From Chloroflexi bacterium SZAS-1 (GTDB taxonomy: Bacteria > Chloroflexota > Chloroflexia > Chloroflexales > Roseiflexaceae), in contig JAFEAS010000004.1 in the NCBI GenBank assembly GCA_018266315.1, positions 1 through 59,541 of the forward strand: 59,541 nucleotides of DNA, read 5' to 3'. The position numbers and the translations under genes are program-made. A model generated the notes under the pieces. The model ran no database searches, was not told the origin of the DNA, and saw only the letters and a list, made by a program, of their open reading frames with translations. Below, piece by piece: positions 18,232 through 27,739 of the stretch (position 1 is the first letter of the stretch; the number at the start of each line of letters is the position of its first letter).

Positions 18232-19791
18232 ATGCAGCGTCGTAGGGAAAGCGTGGCAAATCTGCCGAAAGAACCGAGCATTGCCGAGGCACCCGAGGTG
18301 TTGCAAGCGGCAAACAGCGCTCCATTGCGAACGCTCCCCCCCCGAACGCCTCAGCGCCGAAATTTGGCGAGTCTCGCGCTTGCCTTCCTCGATGCGACAC
18401 TCATTTATGTCGCGTTCGGGCTTGCCTATTGGCTGCGCTACCAGGTGCGCTGGCCGGCTCCCTTTAACCAGATTATTCAGGAAGTGCTTACGATCAACTC
18501 GGTGCCGTTCGATAACTTCCTGCCATATGTTGGGCTACTGATTGGGGTGTTGTTAGCGCTCTTTACTATGAAGGGCGTGTATCGGCTGCCACGCAATGCC
18601 AGCCTGCTTGATCATCTCGGCCCAATCATCAGCGCGAGCACTACCGGTATTGCTCTTGTGGTTCTTTTTACCATCGTCCAGCGGCCATTGTATTCGCGCC
18701 TGATTTTCGCATTTGCTTGGGTCAATATCATTTTGCTCATTGGCATCGCGCGAGCGGTGCTCGTGAATGTGCAGCGCTGGCGCTGGACCCACGGCGTAGG
18801 CCGCGAGCGCGTGCTGGTTGTTGGCGGCACCGGGCTTGGCCGCCAGGTGATGGATAGCATCGTGGCCCAGGCGTTTTTAGGCTACTCGCTGGTGGGTTAC
18901 CTCGAAGACCGCGACCCGCCACGCAGCGAGCAGCGCAACGGCCATTTCCGCTACCTGGGTGTGGTACAACAGCTTGAACATGTGCTGCAGAGCCAGGCGG
19001 TCAATCTGGTTGTTATTGCACTCCCTTTCTGGGAACACCACCGCCTGCCCGAAATTGTGCGCCTGTGCCGGGCCGCCCAGATTGAGTTCCGCGTGGTGCC
19101 CGACCTGTTTGAGCTAAGCTTCGACCGGGTCAATGTGATGAACCTCAGCGGCATCCCGCTGATTGGCCTGAAAGAGCTCTCGCTCAAAGGCTGGAACCTG
19201 GTACTCAAGCGCGCGCTCGATCTCTCGCTCATCGCCTTGGCATCGCCAGTACTACTCCCACTGCTAGGTCTAATCGCCTGGGCGATTACGCGCGATTCGC
19301 CCGGGCCAGCCATCTTCAAGCAAAACCGCATTGGGCGCGGCGGCAGGCCGTTCACCGTGTACAAATTCCGCACGATGGTCGTCGATGCCGAAGAGCGGAA
19401 AGCCGAACTCACGCAGTACAACGAAGCCGATGGCCCAATCTTCAAAATGCGCAACGACCCGCGCCTTACGCGCCTGGGCGGCTTTTTGCGCCGCACCAGT
19501 CTGGATGAGCTGCCGCAGCTATGGAATGTGCTGCGTGATGAAATGAGCCTGGTCGGGCCACGGCCACAATTGCCCGCAGAAGTAGCGCAGTATGAAGATT
19601 GGCATTACCGCCGCCTTGAAGTAAAACCGGGGCTTACCGGCTTGTGGCAAGTACTTGGGCGTAGCGACATCTCCTTCGATGAAATGGTACGGCTGGATAT
19701 TTACTACGCTGAGAACTGGTCGCCCGGCATGGATTTACGTATTTTACTGGAAACAATACCCGCAGTGCTGAGCGGCAAAGGCGCCTATTAG
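18232..19791 (+). CDS. Undecaprenyl-phosphate sugar phosphotransferase (WbaP/polyprenyl glycosylphosphotransferase)
   Basis: About 519 residues. Four membrane helices in the first 160 residues, a CoA-binding-like nucleotide fold (ERVLVVGGTGLGRQVMD), then a fifth helix (LIALASPVLLPLLGLIAW) and the catalytic phosphoglycosyltransferase domain with FKQNRIGRGG, YKFRTM, LDELPQLWNVLRDEMSLVG and RPGLTG-like KPGLTGLWQ. It moves a sugar-1-phosphate to undecaprenyl phosphate, starting exopolysaccharide repeat synthesis. The start is ambiguous: ATG 18232 without a clear ribosome site, or GTG 18253 preceded by AGGGA. It opens the plus-strand half of the polysaccharide locus. Confidence 0.92.
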   Translation: MQRRRESVANLPKEPSIAEAPEVLQAANSAPLRTLPPRTPQRRNLASLALAFLDATLIYVAFGLAYWLRYQVRWPAPFNQIIQEVLTINSVPFDNFLPYVGLLIGVLLALFTMKGVYRLPRNASLLDHLGPIISASTTGIALVVLFTIVQRPLYSRLIFAFAWVNIILLIGIARAVLVNVQRWRWTHGVGRERVLVVGGTGLGRQVMDSIVAQAFLGYSLVGYLEDRDPPRSEQRNGHFRYLGVVQQLEHVLQSQAVNLVVIALPFWEHHRLPEIVRLCRAAQIEFRVVPDLFELSFDRVNVMNLSGIPLIGLKELSLKGWNLVLKRALDLSLIALASPVLLPLLGLIAWAITRDSPGPAIFKQNRIGRGGRPFTVYKFRTMVVDAEERKAELTQYNEADGPIFKMRNDPRLTRLGGFLRRTSLDELPQLWNVLRDEMSLVGPRPQLPAEVAQYEDWHYRRLEVKPGLTGLWQVLGRSDISFDEMVRLDIYYAENWSPGMDLRILLETIPAVLSGKGAY

Positions 19792-19883
19792 TGTGGCCGA
19801 AAACGTATCTCTTCTCCACTTATGACGGTGACATACACGATACAACATTCCAGCAATAAACAATAACTGAGGAGCTTTGAACC

Positions 19884-20837
19884 ATGCGTGTTCTCATCAC
19901 CGGCGGTGCCGGTTTCCTGGGGTCGCATCTGTGCGACCGCTTCCTGGCTGAAGGTCATACCGTCATCGCGATGGATAACCTCATTACTGGTAGTACCGAC
20001 AATATCGCCCACCTGGTTGGCAATGAGCGTTTTAGCTATATCAAGCACGATGTCACTAATTATATCTTCCTCGATGGCCCGATCGACGCGATTCTGCACT
20101 TCGCCTCACCTGCCTCCCCGGTCGATTACCTGGAACTGCCGATTCAGACGCTGAAAGTCGGTGCGCTGGGCACGCATAAAGTATTGGGCCTAGCCAAAGC
20201 GAAGGGCGCGCGCTTCTTACTCGCATCAACCTCGGAAGTGTATGGCGACCCGCAGGTACACCCACAGGAAGAAAGCTACTATGGGCATGTCAACCCGATT
20301 GGGCCGCGCGGTGTGTACGACGAGGCCAAGCGCTTCGCCGAAGCTATAACCATGGCCTACAATCGCTACCACGGCGTCGATACGCGAATTGTGCGCATTT
20401 TTAATACCTATGGTGAGCGCATGCGCCTGCGCGATGGCCGGGTAGTGCCAAACTTTATCCAACAGGCGCTACGCGGCGAACCGCTAACGGTGTATGGTGA
20501 TGGCGCGCAGACGCGCTCGTTTCAGTATGTAGCCGATCTGGTTGAAGGCGTGTACCGTTTACTGTTGTCCGATGAAGTTGAGCCTGTCAACATTGGTAAC
20601 CCCGGTGAATTCACGATTCGCCAATTTGCCGAGATGATTAACGAAATTACCGGCAACAAGGCTGGCATTGTGGCAAAAGATATGCGCACGCAGGACGACC
20701 CGCAAGTGCGCCAGCCCGATATTACGAAAGCGCGCCGCATCCTCGGCTGGGAGCCACAGGTTGATGTAGAAGCTGGCTTGCGCCGCACTATTCCCTGGTT
20801 CCGCGAAGAGCTTATCCGGCGCGGCGAGCTCAGCTAG
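19884..20837 (+). CDS. UDP-glucuronate decarboxylase (UDP-xylose synthase type SDR)
   Basis: 317 residues of an extended short-chain dehydrogenase. [14 protein letters not shown] binds [23 protein letters not shown] is diagnostic of UDP-glucuronate decarboxylases; STSEVYGDP with [11 protein letters not shown] supplies the catalytic Ser/Thr, Tyr and Lys (YxxxK). It converts UDP-glucuronate to UDP-xylose through a 4-keto intermediate. ATG 19884 has GAGGAG upstream. The next gene starts one base after its stop codon, so the two are co-translated. Confidence 0.92.
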   Translation: MRVLITGGAGFLGSHLCDRFLAEGHTVIAMDNLITGSTDNIAHLVGNERFSYIKHDVTNYIFLDGPIDAILHFASPASPVDYLELPIQTLKVGALGTHKVLGLAKAKGARFLLASTSEVYGDPQVHPQEESYYGHVNPIGPRGVYDEAKRFAEAITMAYNRYHGVDTRIVRIFNTYGERMRLRDGRVVPNFIQQALRGEPLTVYGDGAQTRSFQYVADLVEGVYRLLLSDEVEPVNIGNPGEFTIRQFAEMINEITGNKAGIVAKDMRTQDDPQVRQPDITKARRILGWEPQVDVEAGLRRTIPWFREELIRRGELS

Positions 20838-20838
20838 C

Positions 20839-22392
20839 GTGCAGCGCCCACCCGCCGAGCAACCCAGCCAGCCAGGCAGCGTGCGCAACACGATAGCGCA
20901 ACACGCATTGCCTGGCTGGCTCTTTTTGGGCAGGCAGCCACTCCACCCGGCGGTAACAGTGGTTGGGATTGTGCTCTTGGTACTTGCGCTCGCACTGCTG
21001 CCGCTGCCGATGCTGGGGCTTATGCTGCCCCTGATCGCCGCAGTGCTGCTCGCCGCGCTTGATCCAATCTATGGCCTCTGCCTGGTGCTGCTATCGGTAC
21101 CCATCCAGGAAGTTGTTCATCTGCCAGGCGGGCTAAGTTATACCCAAGCCGCCATGATTCTGGCGGTTGCTGCTAGCGGTATTGGTTGGTTTACCCGCCC
21201 CCAGCGTATCACTGTGCCAAAGTGGCCGCTGCTGCTCTGGCTGGCGTTTCTGTGGGTCTTGCTGTTCGCCACTACACGTACCCCTTTTTCGCTCACTGCA
21301 GCGCTAAAAGAAACGCTGCGCTGGGCCGAAAGCTTTGTCATCTGGCTGCTAGTAATTGCTCTTGTGCGCCAACCTAGGCATGTTGTGCTGCTCGTTGCCT
21401 GCCTGTTGCTCGCTCCGTTCAGTGAGGCGCTGTTCGGGTTATGGCAGTTCGTCACCGGGTCGGGGCCACCCAGCTTTCGCATTGCTGCCGGGCTGCCATT
21501 TGTGCGAGCGTATGGCACAATCGGCCAGCCTAACTCCCTCGCTGGCTACCTCAACATGGGCTGGCCGCTCGCATTCGCGCTGGCCCTTGGCACCAGCTGG
21601 CAGCTGTGGTGCAACCACCAGGGCAGGCGCACAGGGCAACGCCTGGCGCTGGTAGCTGGATTATGGTTCCTGGCAGGCGCTCTGCTAGCCGCGCTGCTAG
21701 CCTCATTTTCGCGCGGGGCGTGGCTAGGCGCAGCGGTTGGCCTGGGTGGAATGGCGATTGCACTGGGCGGGCGGGCGCGCTGGGTGGCATTGCTGGCACT
21801 CGGGATTGGGCTGCTCGCGCTGGTGTTGGGCGGCATTGGGTTTCTACCAGCCGCGCTAGCGGGGCGGCTACTCAGTATCTTCAGCTACCTTATCCCCTTC
21901 GATGCCAGCACTGTTACGATAACTCCCGCCAATTTCGCGGTGGTCGAGCGCATGTCGCAAATGCAGGCGGGCTGGCGCATGTTTCTGGCGTACCCACTCA
22001 GTGGTGTTGGGCCAGGCAATTTCAGTATCGCCTACCCCGCGTTTGCAGTGGAACCGTGGTATGTATCACGTGGGCATGCCCATAACTACTATGTGCATAT
22101 GCTGGCCGAAACCGGGCTGGTAGGAACGCTCGCATACCTCGGATTGTTAGGCAGCCTGATACTGCAAGCCCAATATACATTACGATCCGTTCAGAGTGCG
22201 ACACTACGCAGTATTACGATTGGATGTTGTGGTATCATGGCAACGGTGGTGGGGCACGACATGTTCGAGAATCTGCATGTGCTGAGCATGGGTATCCAGC
22301 TGGCAGCCGTGTGGGGGCTTATCGGCGTTCTTCCGGCAATCGCTCAACGCCCGCACAGAAATCAGCAAACTACACAGACAATGGGAGAGTAA
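20839..22392 (+). CDS. O-antigen ligase/polymerase-like membrane protein
   Basis: 517 residues with about twelve membrane helices and a larger outer loop near residues 350-410. That loop ([41 protein letters not shown]) matches the Wzy_C/O-antigen ligase family, where the His-containing segment takes part in glycan transfer. It could polymerise the exopolysaccharide repeat or ligate it to an acceptor. It starts at GTG 20839 immediately after the decarboxylase stop codon and is followed after 3 bases by the next SDR gene. Confidence 0.85.
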   Translation: MQRPPAEQPSQPGSVRNTIAQHALPGWLFLGRQPLHPAVTVVGIVLLVLALALLPLPMLGLMLPLIAAVLLAALDPIYGLCLVLLSVPIQEVVHLPGGLSYTQAAMILAVAASGIGWFTRPQRITVPKWPLLLWLAFLWVLLFATTRTPFSLTAALKETLRWAESFVIWLLVIALVRQPRHVVLLVACLLLAPFSEALFGLWQFVTGSGPPSFRIAAGLPFVRAYGTIGQPNSLAGYLNMGWPLAFALALGTSWQLWCNHQGRRTGQRLALVAGLWFLAGALLAALLASFSRGAWLGAAVGLGGMAIALGGRARWVALLALGIGLLALVLGGIGFLPAALAGRLLSIFSYLIPFDASTVTITPANFAVVERMSQMQAGWRMFLAYPLSGVGPGNFSIAYPAFAVEPWYVSRGHAHNYYVHMLAETGLVGTLAYLGLLGSLILQAQYTLRSVQSATLRSITIGCCGIMATVVGHDMFENLHVLSMGIQLAAVWGLIGVLPAIAQRPHRNQQTTQTMGE

Positions 22393-22395
22393 CGT

Positions 22396-23361
22396 ATGCG
22401 GTACTTGGTTACCGGCGGCGCGGGCTTTATTGGCAGCCATCTTGCCGACGCACTGCTAGCCCGGGGTGATGAAGTTATTTGTGTTGACAACTTTAATGAT
22501 TATTATCGGCCCGAGCGCAAACAGCGCAATATTGCTGCTGCGCTTAGCAAGCCAGGGTATACCCTCGTCGCGGGCGATTTTCGCGACCCGGTGGCGATGG
22601 AGCAGCTGTTTGCAACCTACCGCCCGCAGCGTATTGCACACCTGGGGGCCATGGCTGGGCCGCGCCCTTCTGTTGAGCGGCCATTACTGTATGAAGAAGT
22701 GAATGTGCGTGGCACCGTCAACCTACTTGATCTGGCGCGGCGCTACGATGTACAGGGTTTTGTGCTAGCTTCAACTTCCTCGGTCTATGGTCAGGCCCCC
22801 ACCCCCTGGTCGGAAGACCTGGCGACCGACCGACCACTCTCGCCATATGCCGCCACAAAAAAGGCGGCTGAGGTGCTGGCCTACACCTTCCACTACTTGT
22901 ACGCTATGCCAACGCGGGTTGTGCGCTTCTTCACAGTATACGGGCCGCGCGGTCGCCCTGATATGACGCCTTACGTGTTCGTCGATGCCATGGTAAAGCA
23001 CAAGCCGATTACCCTCTTCAATGGCGGTGTCGGGGTATACCGCGATTGGACGTATGTTGACGATATTGTGGCGGGGGTGGTTGCTGCGCTCGATACCGAC
23101 ATCGCATTCGATATTTTCAACCTGGGCAATTCCAGCCCGGTACAGCTCTGTGATTTTATTACTCAGCTCGAACAGGTAACCGACCTGGAAGCGACTATTG
23201 AGTCCAAACCCTTGCCTGCTGCCGACCCACCGATCACCTATGCGAATGTTGAGAAGGCCCAGCGCCTACTCGGCTTTGCCCCACAAACCACGTTACAGCA
23301 GGGGCTTGAACGCTTCTGGTCGTGGTATCAAGACGAGGTGCTTAGCACAAAACCCAGCTAA
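22396..23361 (+). CDS. UDP-glucuronate 4-epimerase-like SDR
   Basis: 321 residues, extended [18 protein letters not shown] is the NAD-binding site; [16 protein letters not shown] and [15 protein letters not shown] are characteristic of UDP-glucuronate/galacturonate epimerases; STSSVYG and [11 protein letters not shown] supply the Ser and YxxxK catalytic residues; [13 protein letters not shown] follows. It probably makes UDP-galacturonate for the polymer. GGGAGAG precedes ATG 22396. Substrate is inferred from sequence style and from the neighbouring UDP-glucuronate decarboxylase. Confidence 0.88.
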   Translation: MRYLVTGGAGFIGSHLADALLARGDEVICVDNFNDYYRPERKQRNIAAALSKPGYTLVAGDFRDPVAMEQLFATYRPQRIAHLGAMAGPRPSVERPLLYEEVNVRGTVNLLDLARRYDVQGFVLASTSSVYGQAPTPWSEDLATDRPLSPYAATKKAAEVLAYTFHYLYAMPTRVVRFFTVYGPRGRPDMTPYVFVDAMVKHKPITLFNGGVGVYRDWTYVDDIVAGVVAALDTDIAFDIFNLGNSSPVQLCDFITQLEQVTDLEATIESKPLPAADPPITYANVEKAQRLLGFAPQTTLQQGLERFWSWYQDEVLSTKPS

Positions 23362-23405
23362 GCCCGATATGTACGCGCCATTGTATCGGTGTGTACTCAA
23401 TGTAT

Positions 23406-23497
23406 CGAGTATATCGGCATACCATTGCCCCGCTACGCCTCGGCGGCACGCAGCAGCGCGAGTGATGGTACAATAGCGCCCGCTGCCGATATACTCG
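23406..23497. repeat. 14-bp perfect inverted repeat before the flippase-like gene
   Basis: CGAGTATATCGGCA at 23406-23419 recurs inverted at 23484-23497, about 65 bases apart, within the 155-base spacer before 23517. A TACAAT (23469-23474) lies between the arms. Confidence 0.5.
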
Positions 23498-23516
23498 CGG
23501 AGATTGTAAGACCGTC

Positions 23517-24614
23517 ATGATTGAAGGACCAACTACTCGCGTTTCCGAACCCGATGAGCCCGCGGTGAACCATGAGTCACCAGCTGAAATAGAAGTCGAA
23601 CGCTCTGGCTTCTCGCTCGGCAAATCGCTGCGCAACCCCCGCACACTTATCTCGTTTGCCCTGGCCCTTGCCATCATTCTGTTTATCGTCCGTGGCCTCG
23701 ATATCGACCTGGCAAAAACCTGGGAATACATGCGCGGCGCCAACCCGGCCTTGCTGCTAGCAGGCTTTGCGGTGTTCTACCTCACCTTCCCGCTACGCGC
23801 GGTACGCTGGCGGCTGCTGCTGGATAATGCAGGGGTGCCCGTACGCGAAGGTCGCAAAAGCTGGGCTTCGCTGCCAGCGCTGATGGAATACCTATTTCTT
23901 TCTTGGTTTGCCAATTGTATTGTACCGGCCAAGCTGGGCGACGCCTACCGCGGCTATTTGCTCAAACATAATGGCCGCGTGTCGTTCTCGGCTACCTTCG
24001 GCACGATCTTCGCCGAGCGCCTGCTCGATATGCTTGGGCTCTTTACCTTCCTGGTAATTTCGGGCTGGTCGGTTTTTGGCACGCACCTGCCGCCGCAAAC
24101 CAACCTCATTTTCATCTCCGGCATGGTGCTGGTGGTATTAATCATCGCCGGGCTGGCGGGCATGCGCTGGTTCAGCCCGTTCATTCGCCGCTTTATGCCA
24201 GCGCGCCTGCTGAGCAAGTACGAGCCGTTTGAAGCGGCGGCACTCAGCTCATTCAAGCCGCGCGTGCTGCCCACACTGACGCTACTCACCGGGCTGGTAT
24301 GGCTGCTTGAAGGCTTCCGCCTATTCTTTGTGATCCAGGCGCTTGGTGCCGAAGGGTTACACCTCACACTCCCCGTAATCATTTTTGTAGCACTGGCCTC
24401 ATCGCTGCTTACTGTTATTCCCTTCACCCCGGGCGGGTTGGGTGTGGTAGAAGGTGCCGTAACCGCCGTATTGCTCGCGCTGCCGGTTGCCCCTGGGGCA
24501 CAACCTGTGAGTCGCTCACTGGCAGTCGCTGTGACATTTCTCGATCGCACCATCAACTTCTGGAGCATTATTATTCTAGGTTTGTTGCTCTATTTGGTGA
24601 GCAAGCGGAAGTAA
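23517..24614 (+). CDS. Lysylphosphatidylglycerol synthase/flippase-like membrane protein (UPF0104/AglD type)
   Basis: 365 residues. After a polar N-terminus of about 45 residues come roughly eight membrane helices, with PLRAVRWRLLLDNAG, NCIVPAKLGDAYRGYLL and the C-terminal PFTPGGLGVVEGAVT typical of the LPG_synthase_TM family. Members are found beside polysaccharide and glycolipid genes and are thought to help move or modify lipid-linked substrates. The location inside the exopolysaccharide locus suggests such a role; no flippase activity can be proved from sequence. Confidence 0.82.
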   Translation: MIEGPTTRVSEPDEPAVNHESPAEIEVERSGFSLGKSLRNPRTLISFALALAIILFIVRGLDIDLAKTWEYMRGANPALLLAGFAVFYLTFPLRAVRWRLLLDNAGVPVREGRKSWASLPALMEYLFLSWFANCIVPAKLGDAYRGYLLKHNGRVSFSATFGTIFAERLLDMLGLFTFLVISGWSVFGTHLPPQTNLIFISGMVLVVLIIAGLAGMRWFSPFIRRFMPARLLSKYEPFEAAALSSFKPRVLPTLTLLTGLVWLLEGFRLFFVIQALGAEGLHLTLPVIIFVALASSLLTVIPFTPGGLGVVEGAVTAVLLALPVAPGAQPVSRSLAVAVTFLDRTINFWSIIILGLLLYLVSKRK

Positions 24615-24684
24615 TCAGGAATGAGGCGTTGTAGGGTGTAACCGCCATACGCACAACTGGCGCCTGCATCGTAACGACTCGATT

Positions 24685-25875
24685 ATGCATATTGGCATCG
24701 ACTATACTGCAGCAGCGTGGCAAGGTGCTGGGATTGGCCGCTATACTCGTGAGCTGATACGCGCCGTTGTGGCACAAGGCAGCACGTACCGGTATAGCCT
24801 TTTTTATGCAGCAGGCGGTATTGGCAGCGAGAACCCGTACATTAGCGATTTGCGGCAGCTGTGCGAAACCTACCCCTACGTTCGTGCTGTACCGATACCC
24901 ATCTCGCCGCGGCGGCTGACCCAGCTCTGGCAGCGCGCGCGCTTACCCATTCCTATCGAGCTATTTACCGGCCAGCTTGATCTACTACACGCGCTCGATT
25001 TTGTATTGCCGCCGACGCGCGCGCGCACGCTCGTCACTATCCACGATCTTTCGTTTTTGCTCTACCCGCAATTCGCCGCGCCAGGCATGGTACGCTACTT
25101 GAGTAGTGCGGTGCCGCGTTCAGTACGCCGCGCCAATGGTGTACTTGCCGATTCCAAGGCTACTCGCAACGATTTGATTCGGCTTCTCGATACCGATCCA
25201 GCGCGCATCGAGGTGGTATACCCGGGCGTCGACGCGCGCTTTCGCCCACTACCACACAGCGAAACTGCGCCGATTCGGCAAAAACTCGCGCTCCCCGAAC
25301 GCTTCCTGTTGTTTATCAGCACACTTGAACCGCGCAAAAACCTGGTGCGTCAGCTCGAAGCATTCTCGCAGCTTATACACCCGCATGATAGCGAAACGAC
25401 AGCGCCACTTAACGATCTTAAGTTCGTCATCGGCGGGCGGCGCGGCTGGCTCTACGATGAAATCTTCGCAACGATCGAGCGGCTGCAGCTGCGCCCACAC
25501 CTGCATCTCCTCGATTTTGTCGATGACAATGATCTGCCAGCATTGTATAATCTCGCGTGGGCCTTTACCTACCCTTCGATCTATGAAGGGTTTGGGTTGC
25601 CCGCACTGGAAGCGCTGGCGTGCGGCACTCCGGTGCTCACGGCAGGGAATTCAAGTTTGCCCGAGGTTGTGGGCGACACAGCCGTCATCGTTGATGCTAG
25701 CGACACTGCTGCGATCTACGATGGTATGCGACGTATTTGCACCGATGTGGCGCTACGTACAAGGTTACAGGCCAATGGTCCACTGCGCGCCCGCCAGTTC
25801 AGCTGGCAACAGGCCGGCGAGCGCATTCTCGCTCAGTATCGGCGTTTAATTTTGGAACCATCCAGACGGGTATAA
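24685..25875 (+). CDS. GT4-family glycosyltransferase (mannosyltransferase-like)
   Basis: 396 residues. It begins MHIGIDYTAAAWQGAGIGRY, the typical first strand and loop of GT4 mannosyltransferases; VTIHDLSFLLYP, RFLLFISTLEPRKNL and FTYPSIYEGFGLPALEALACG (the E-x7-E loop) follow. It probably adds one sugar of the exopolysaccharide repeat on the cytoplasmic face. The start ATG 24685 has no clear ribosome site. Confidence 0.9.
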   Translation: MHIGIDYTAAAWQGAGIGRYTRELIRAVVAQGSTYRYSLFYAAGGIGSENPYISDLRQLCETYPYVRAVPIPISPRRLTQLWQRARLPIPIELFTGQLDLLHALDFVLPPTRARTLVTIHDLSFLLYPQFAAPGMVRYLSSAVPRSVRRANGVLADSKATRNDLIRLLDTDPARIEVVYPGVDARFRPLPHSETAPIRQKLALPERFLLFISTLEPRKNLVRQLEAFSQLIHPHDSETTAPLNDLKFVIGGRRGWLYDEIFATIERLQLRPHLHLLDFVDDNDLPALYNLAWAFTYPSIYEGFGLPALEALACGTPVLTAGNSSLPEVVGDTAVIVDASDTAAIYDGMRRICTDVALRTRLQANGPLRARQFSWQQAGERILAQYRRLILEPSRRV

Positions 25876-26045
25876 ATGAGCAATACTACCTTGAAACCTG
25901 GCATCTAATCTAAGAGCTTATTTGAAACGCAACCACCATCGCACCGGAGCACGAAAACCAGGGCATTATAAAAGCCAAAAGTGATACCCGGCGTCTGGTG
26001 GTTCAGCGGATGTTCAAACAGGCCCTCAGGGAGCAACAAACATCA

Positions 26046-26690
26046 ATGACACAGCAGCCCAACATTCCAGCGCGGGCATACGACGACCACACGCAGCTTG
26101 GCGCAAGCTACATGCTAGCCCGGCGTATATCGCAAATCTTTCACCCAGTCCTGATGAATCTGGCCTCCTTTCTGATAGTAGGGTTTGCCGCATTAGCTAC
26201 GCGCACAACCGGATTGCTCTGGGCGGGGATATGTATTCTGGCAATACTCATTCCGCCAGTTGTGTTCTATTACGTGCGGCTGCGGCAGGGTGCCTACAGC
26301 GATGAAGATATTTCGGTACGTGAGCAGCGCAACGAGCTGTATTTGTTTAGTTTAGTGTGGGCGGTGCTTGCAATTGGCGGGCTGGTGTTGCTTGGTGTGC
26401 CCAGGCCATTTCTTGCGCTGATCCTCGCCGGTGTTGGGCTAGGGCTGGTGAATGGGCTAATTAATTTGTTCTGGAAGATCAGCGCGCACGCAAGCTCAGT
26501 TGCCTCAGTTGCAACCATTGCTTTGCTCTACTGGCGCCCGATTGGGATAGTACTGTGGATCGCGGCAATTACAGTGGGCTGGGCGCGGGTACGCACCCGC
26601 AACCATACCGTGCTGCAAGTGCTCGCTGGGTTTACCACCGCCACGCTGATTGTTGTGGTAGCATTTACTTTAATTGGGCAATACGCGTAA
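26046..26690 (+). CDS. PAP2-superfamily-like integral membrane protein
   Basis: About 214 residues, six membrane helices. The segment KISAHASSVASVATI resembles the KxxxxxP/SGH motif region of PAP2 phosphatases, and TRNHTVLQVLAGF resembles the final SR-x5-H-x3-D region. Key residues are altered: PSGH is ISAH and the last Asp is not obvious. It may hydrolyse a polyprenyl or lipid phosphate, or be a non-catalytic relative. The start at ATG 26046 is a choice among several; upstream GTG 25998 and ATG 26010 are also in frame. Confidence 0.65.
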   Translation: MTQQPNIPARAYDDHTQLGASYMLARRISQIFHPVLMNLASFLIVGFAALATRTTGLLWAGICILAILIPPVVFYYVRLRQGAYSDEDISVREQRNELYLFSLVWAVLAIGGLVLLGVPRPFLALILAGVGLGLVNGLINLFWKISAHASSVASVATIALLYWRPIGIVLWIAAITVGWARVRTRNHTVLQVLAGFTTATLIVVVAFTLIGQYA

Positions 26691-26721
26691 ATGCTCTATG
26701 CCTGCGAGAAGGCCTGTCAAG

Positions 26722-26743
26722 CACACGAGTTACGCGATGGGCC
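26722..26743. repeat. Partial copy of the TTACGC repeat family
   Basis: CACACGAGTTACGCGATGGG resembles the left end of the element at 16281 (ACACAAGTTACGCGGTGGG). No matching right end was found nearby, so it is a half copy. Confidence 0.4.
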
Positions 26744-26930
26744 TCAACTCGCTTGGGCATGCACGAAGAGGTAGTGGTGCTACCTCACCATCACGATTAA
26801 TCGCCAATGGTCGGCGCTCCTTGACCGATTCCACCGGTTCATCTGTTGTGTGACGCTGCAATTGTAAAACCACGAATGTCACGAGCACGAGAGCAACATG
26901 CCGTACCAGTGCTTGAGCAGCCTAACATTC

Positions 26931-27045
26931 TGGTTGTGAAAGGCAATCGCTCGAGGAACGCTGCCAGGAGGTCGCCCAACGCCTCGGGGCTGAGTCCGGT
27001 CAGTTGCTGCAGGACAGTCGGCTTGTTCCGCACCCTGTCGAATGT
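26931..27045 (-). pseudogene. Possible N-terminal transposase remnant (IS5/IS4-like)
   Basis: The minus strand reads RVRNKPTVLQQLTGLSPEAL followed by GDLLAAFLERL, which resembles the helical N-terminal segment of IS5-type DDE transposases (kp..f..LTGLs.eef..Ll..f). The DDE catalytic core is absent, and the surrounding frame overlaps a plus-strand HTH gene. It is a fragment at best. Confidence 0.35.
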
Positions 27046-27345
27046 ACCACAGCCAGCGGCGGCAACGATTACTTGGCCGATTTGCTTGGCAGTCAGGGTG
27101 ATTATTTCGTTGCCACCACTGTTGCTCTGCTTAGTACCGGGGTTAAGGAAGCCACCGAAATCTGGGAAGTAGCTGACCAGACGGTGTATCGCCTCATTGA
27201 GTGCGGTGAAGTGCATGCCGAAAAGCGGCGGGTTGGCTTCAAACGCATGCGCTATGCGATTCCAGCCGGGGAAGGGTGGCGAATTCGCAAGCCGCTTGAT
27301 GGAGAAATTCCAGGAAATAAATATAGCCTCGTAGCGTCGGCCTGA
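27004..27345 (+). CDS. Small excisionase/MerR-type HTH protein
   Basis: Up to 113 residues. Residues about 40-90 contain VKEATEIWEVADQTVYRLI and ECGEVHAEKRRVGFKRMRY, followed by AIP. This matches the HTH_17/excisionase pattern (VKEAAElLgVs..TVYrlie.Gel...rvg...yrIP). The N-terminal 35 residues look non-coding and overlap the transposase remnant, so a shorter product is likely, but no good internal start is visible. It sits in a gene-poor, repeat-bearing patch beside two tRNA genes, a typical setting for decayed mobile DNA. Function unknown. Confidence 0.45.
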   Translation: MLQDSRLVPHPVECTTASGGNDYLADLLGSQGDYFVATTVALLSTGVKEATEIWEVADQTVYRLIECGEVHAEKRRVGFKRMRYAIPAGEGWRIRKPLDGEIPGNKYSLVASA

Positions 27346-27412
27346 GAAACTTCCGCTGTGAGCACATGGTCATGCTTTTTCCCAAAAAGGCCGCTGTTAG
27401 CCTGATAATAAC

Positions 27413-27446
27413 TTGGCCTTACTGCATTGTAATGCAGTAAGGCCAA
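27413..27446 (-). terminator. Strong hairpin downstream of the tRNA genes
   Basis: Perfect 16-bp palindromic stem (TTGGCCTTACTGCATT and complement) with a 2-base loop, 11 bases beyond the tRNA-Ser CCA end. The following sequence, GTTATTATC on the minus strand, is only weakly T-rich, so it could also be an RNA-processing signal. Confidence 0.5.
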
Positions 27447-27457
27447 CATTAATTCTA

Positions 27458-27547
27458 TGGCGGGGAGGGTGGGATTCGAACCCACGTGGGTTTTCAGGCC
27501 CAACTCGTTTTCGAGACGAGCACATTCAACCGCTCTGTCACCTCCCC
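27458..27547 (-). tRNA. tRNA-Ser (anticodon CGA)
   Basis: Ninety nucleotides including encoded CCA. Acceptor GGGGAGG pairs with CCTCCCC; the anticodon stem CTCGT/ACGAG encloses loop CTCGAAA, giving anticodon CGA (codon UCG). A long class II variable arm and TTCGAAT T-loop are present. Discriminator is G followed by CCA. Confidence 0.95.
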
Positions 27548-27613
27548 AGGTTATAGTTGAGCCGAGTACACTGGAAGGGCGGCCCAACGCTCAATAGCGC
27601 GACCGCCCTTGTG

Positions 27614-27690
27614 TGGCGACTCTGGGGCGACTCGAACGCCCGACCTCTTCCTCCGCAGGGAAGCGCTCTAATCCACTGAGCTACAGAGTC
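27614..27690 (-). tRNA. tRNA-Arg (anticodon GCG)
   Basis: Seventy-seven nucleotides including encoded CCA. Acceptor GACTCTG/CAGAGTC, D-stem GCTC/GAGC, anticodon stem CTTCC/GGAAG around loop CTGCGGA, T-stem GGGCG/CGCCC. The anticodon is GCG (codons CGC/CGU), where most bacteria use ACG modified to inosine. It lies 66 bases upstream of tRNA-Ser on the same strand. Confidence 0.9.
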
Positions 27691-27739
27691 TCGGTTCCCA
27701 ACGCAGCGCATCATACCATGGATTGGCGATTTCTGCAAG

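Noticed and set aside
26768..26786. GAGGTAG/CTACCTC hairpin after the PAP2-like gene
   Set aside because: Short stem without a T-run; not convincing as a terminator.
26691..27345. Prophage or integrative element at the tRNA genes
   Set aside because: No integrase, no structural genes and no tRNA-end duplication were found by eye.
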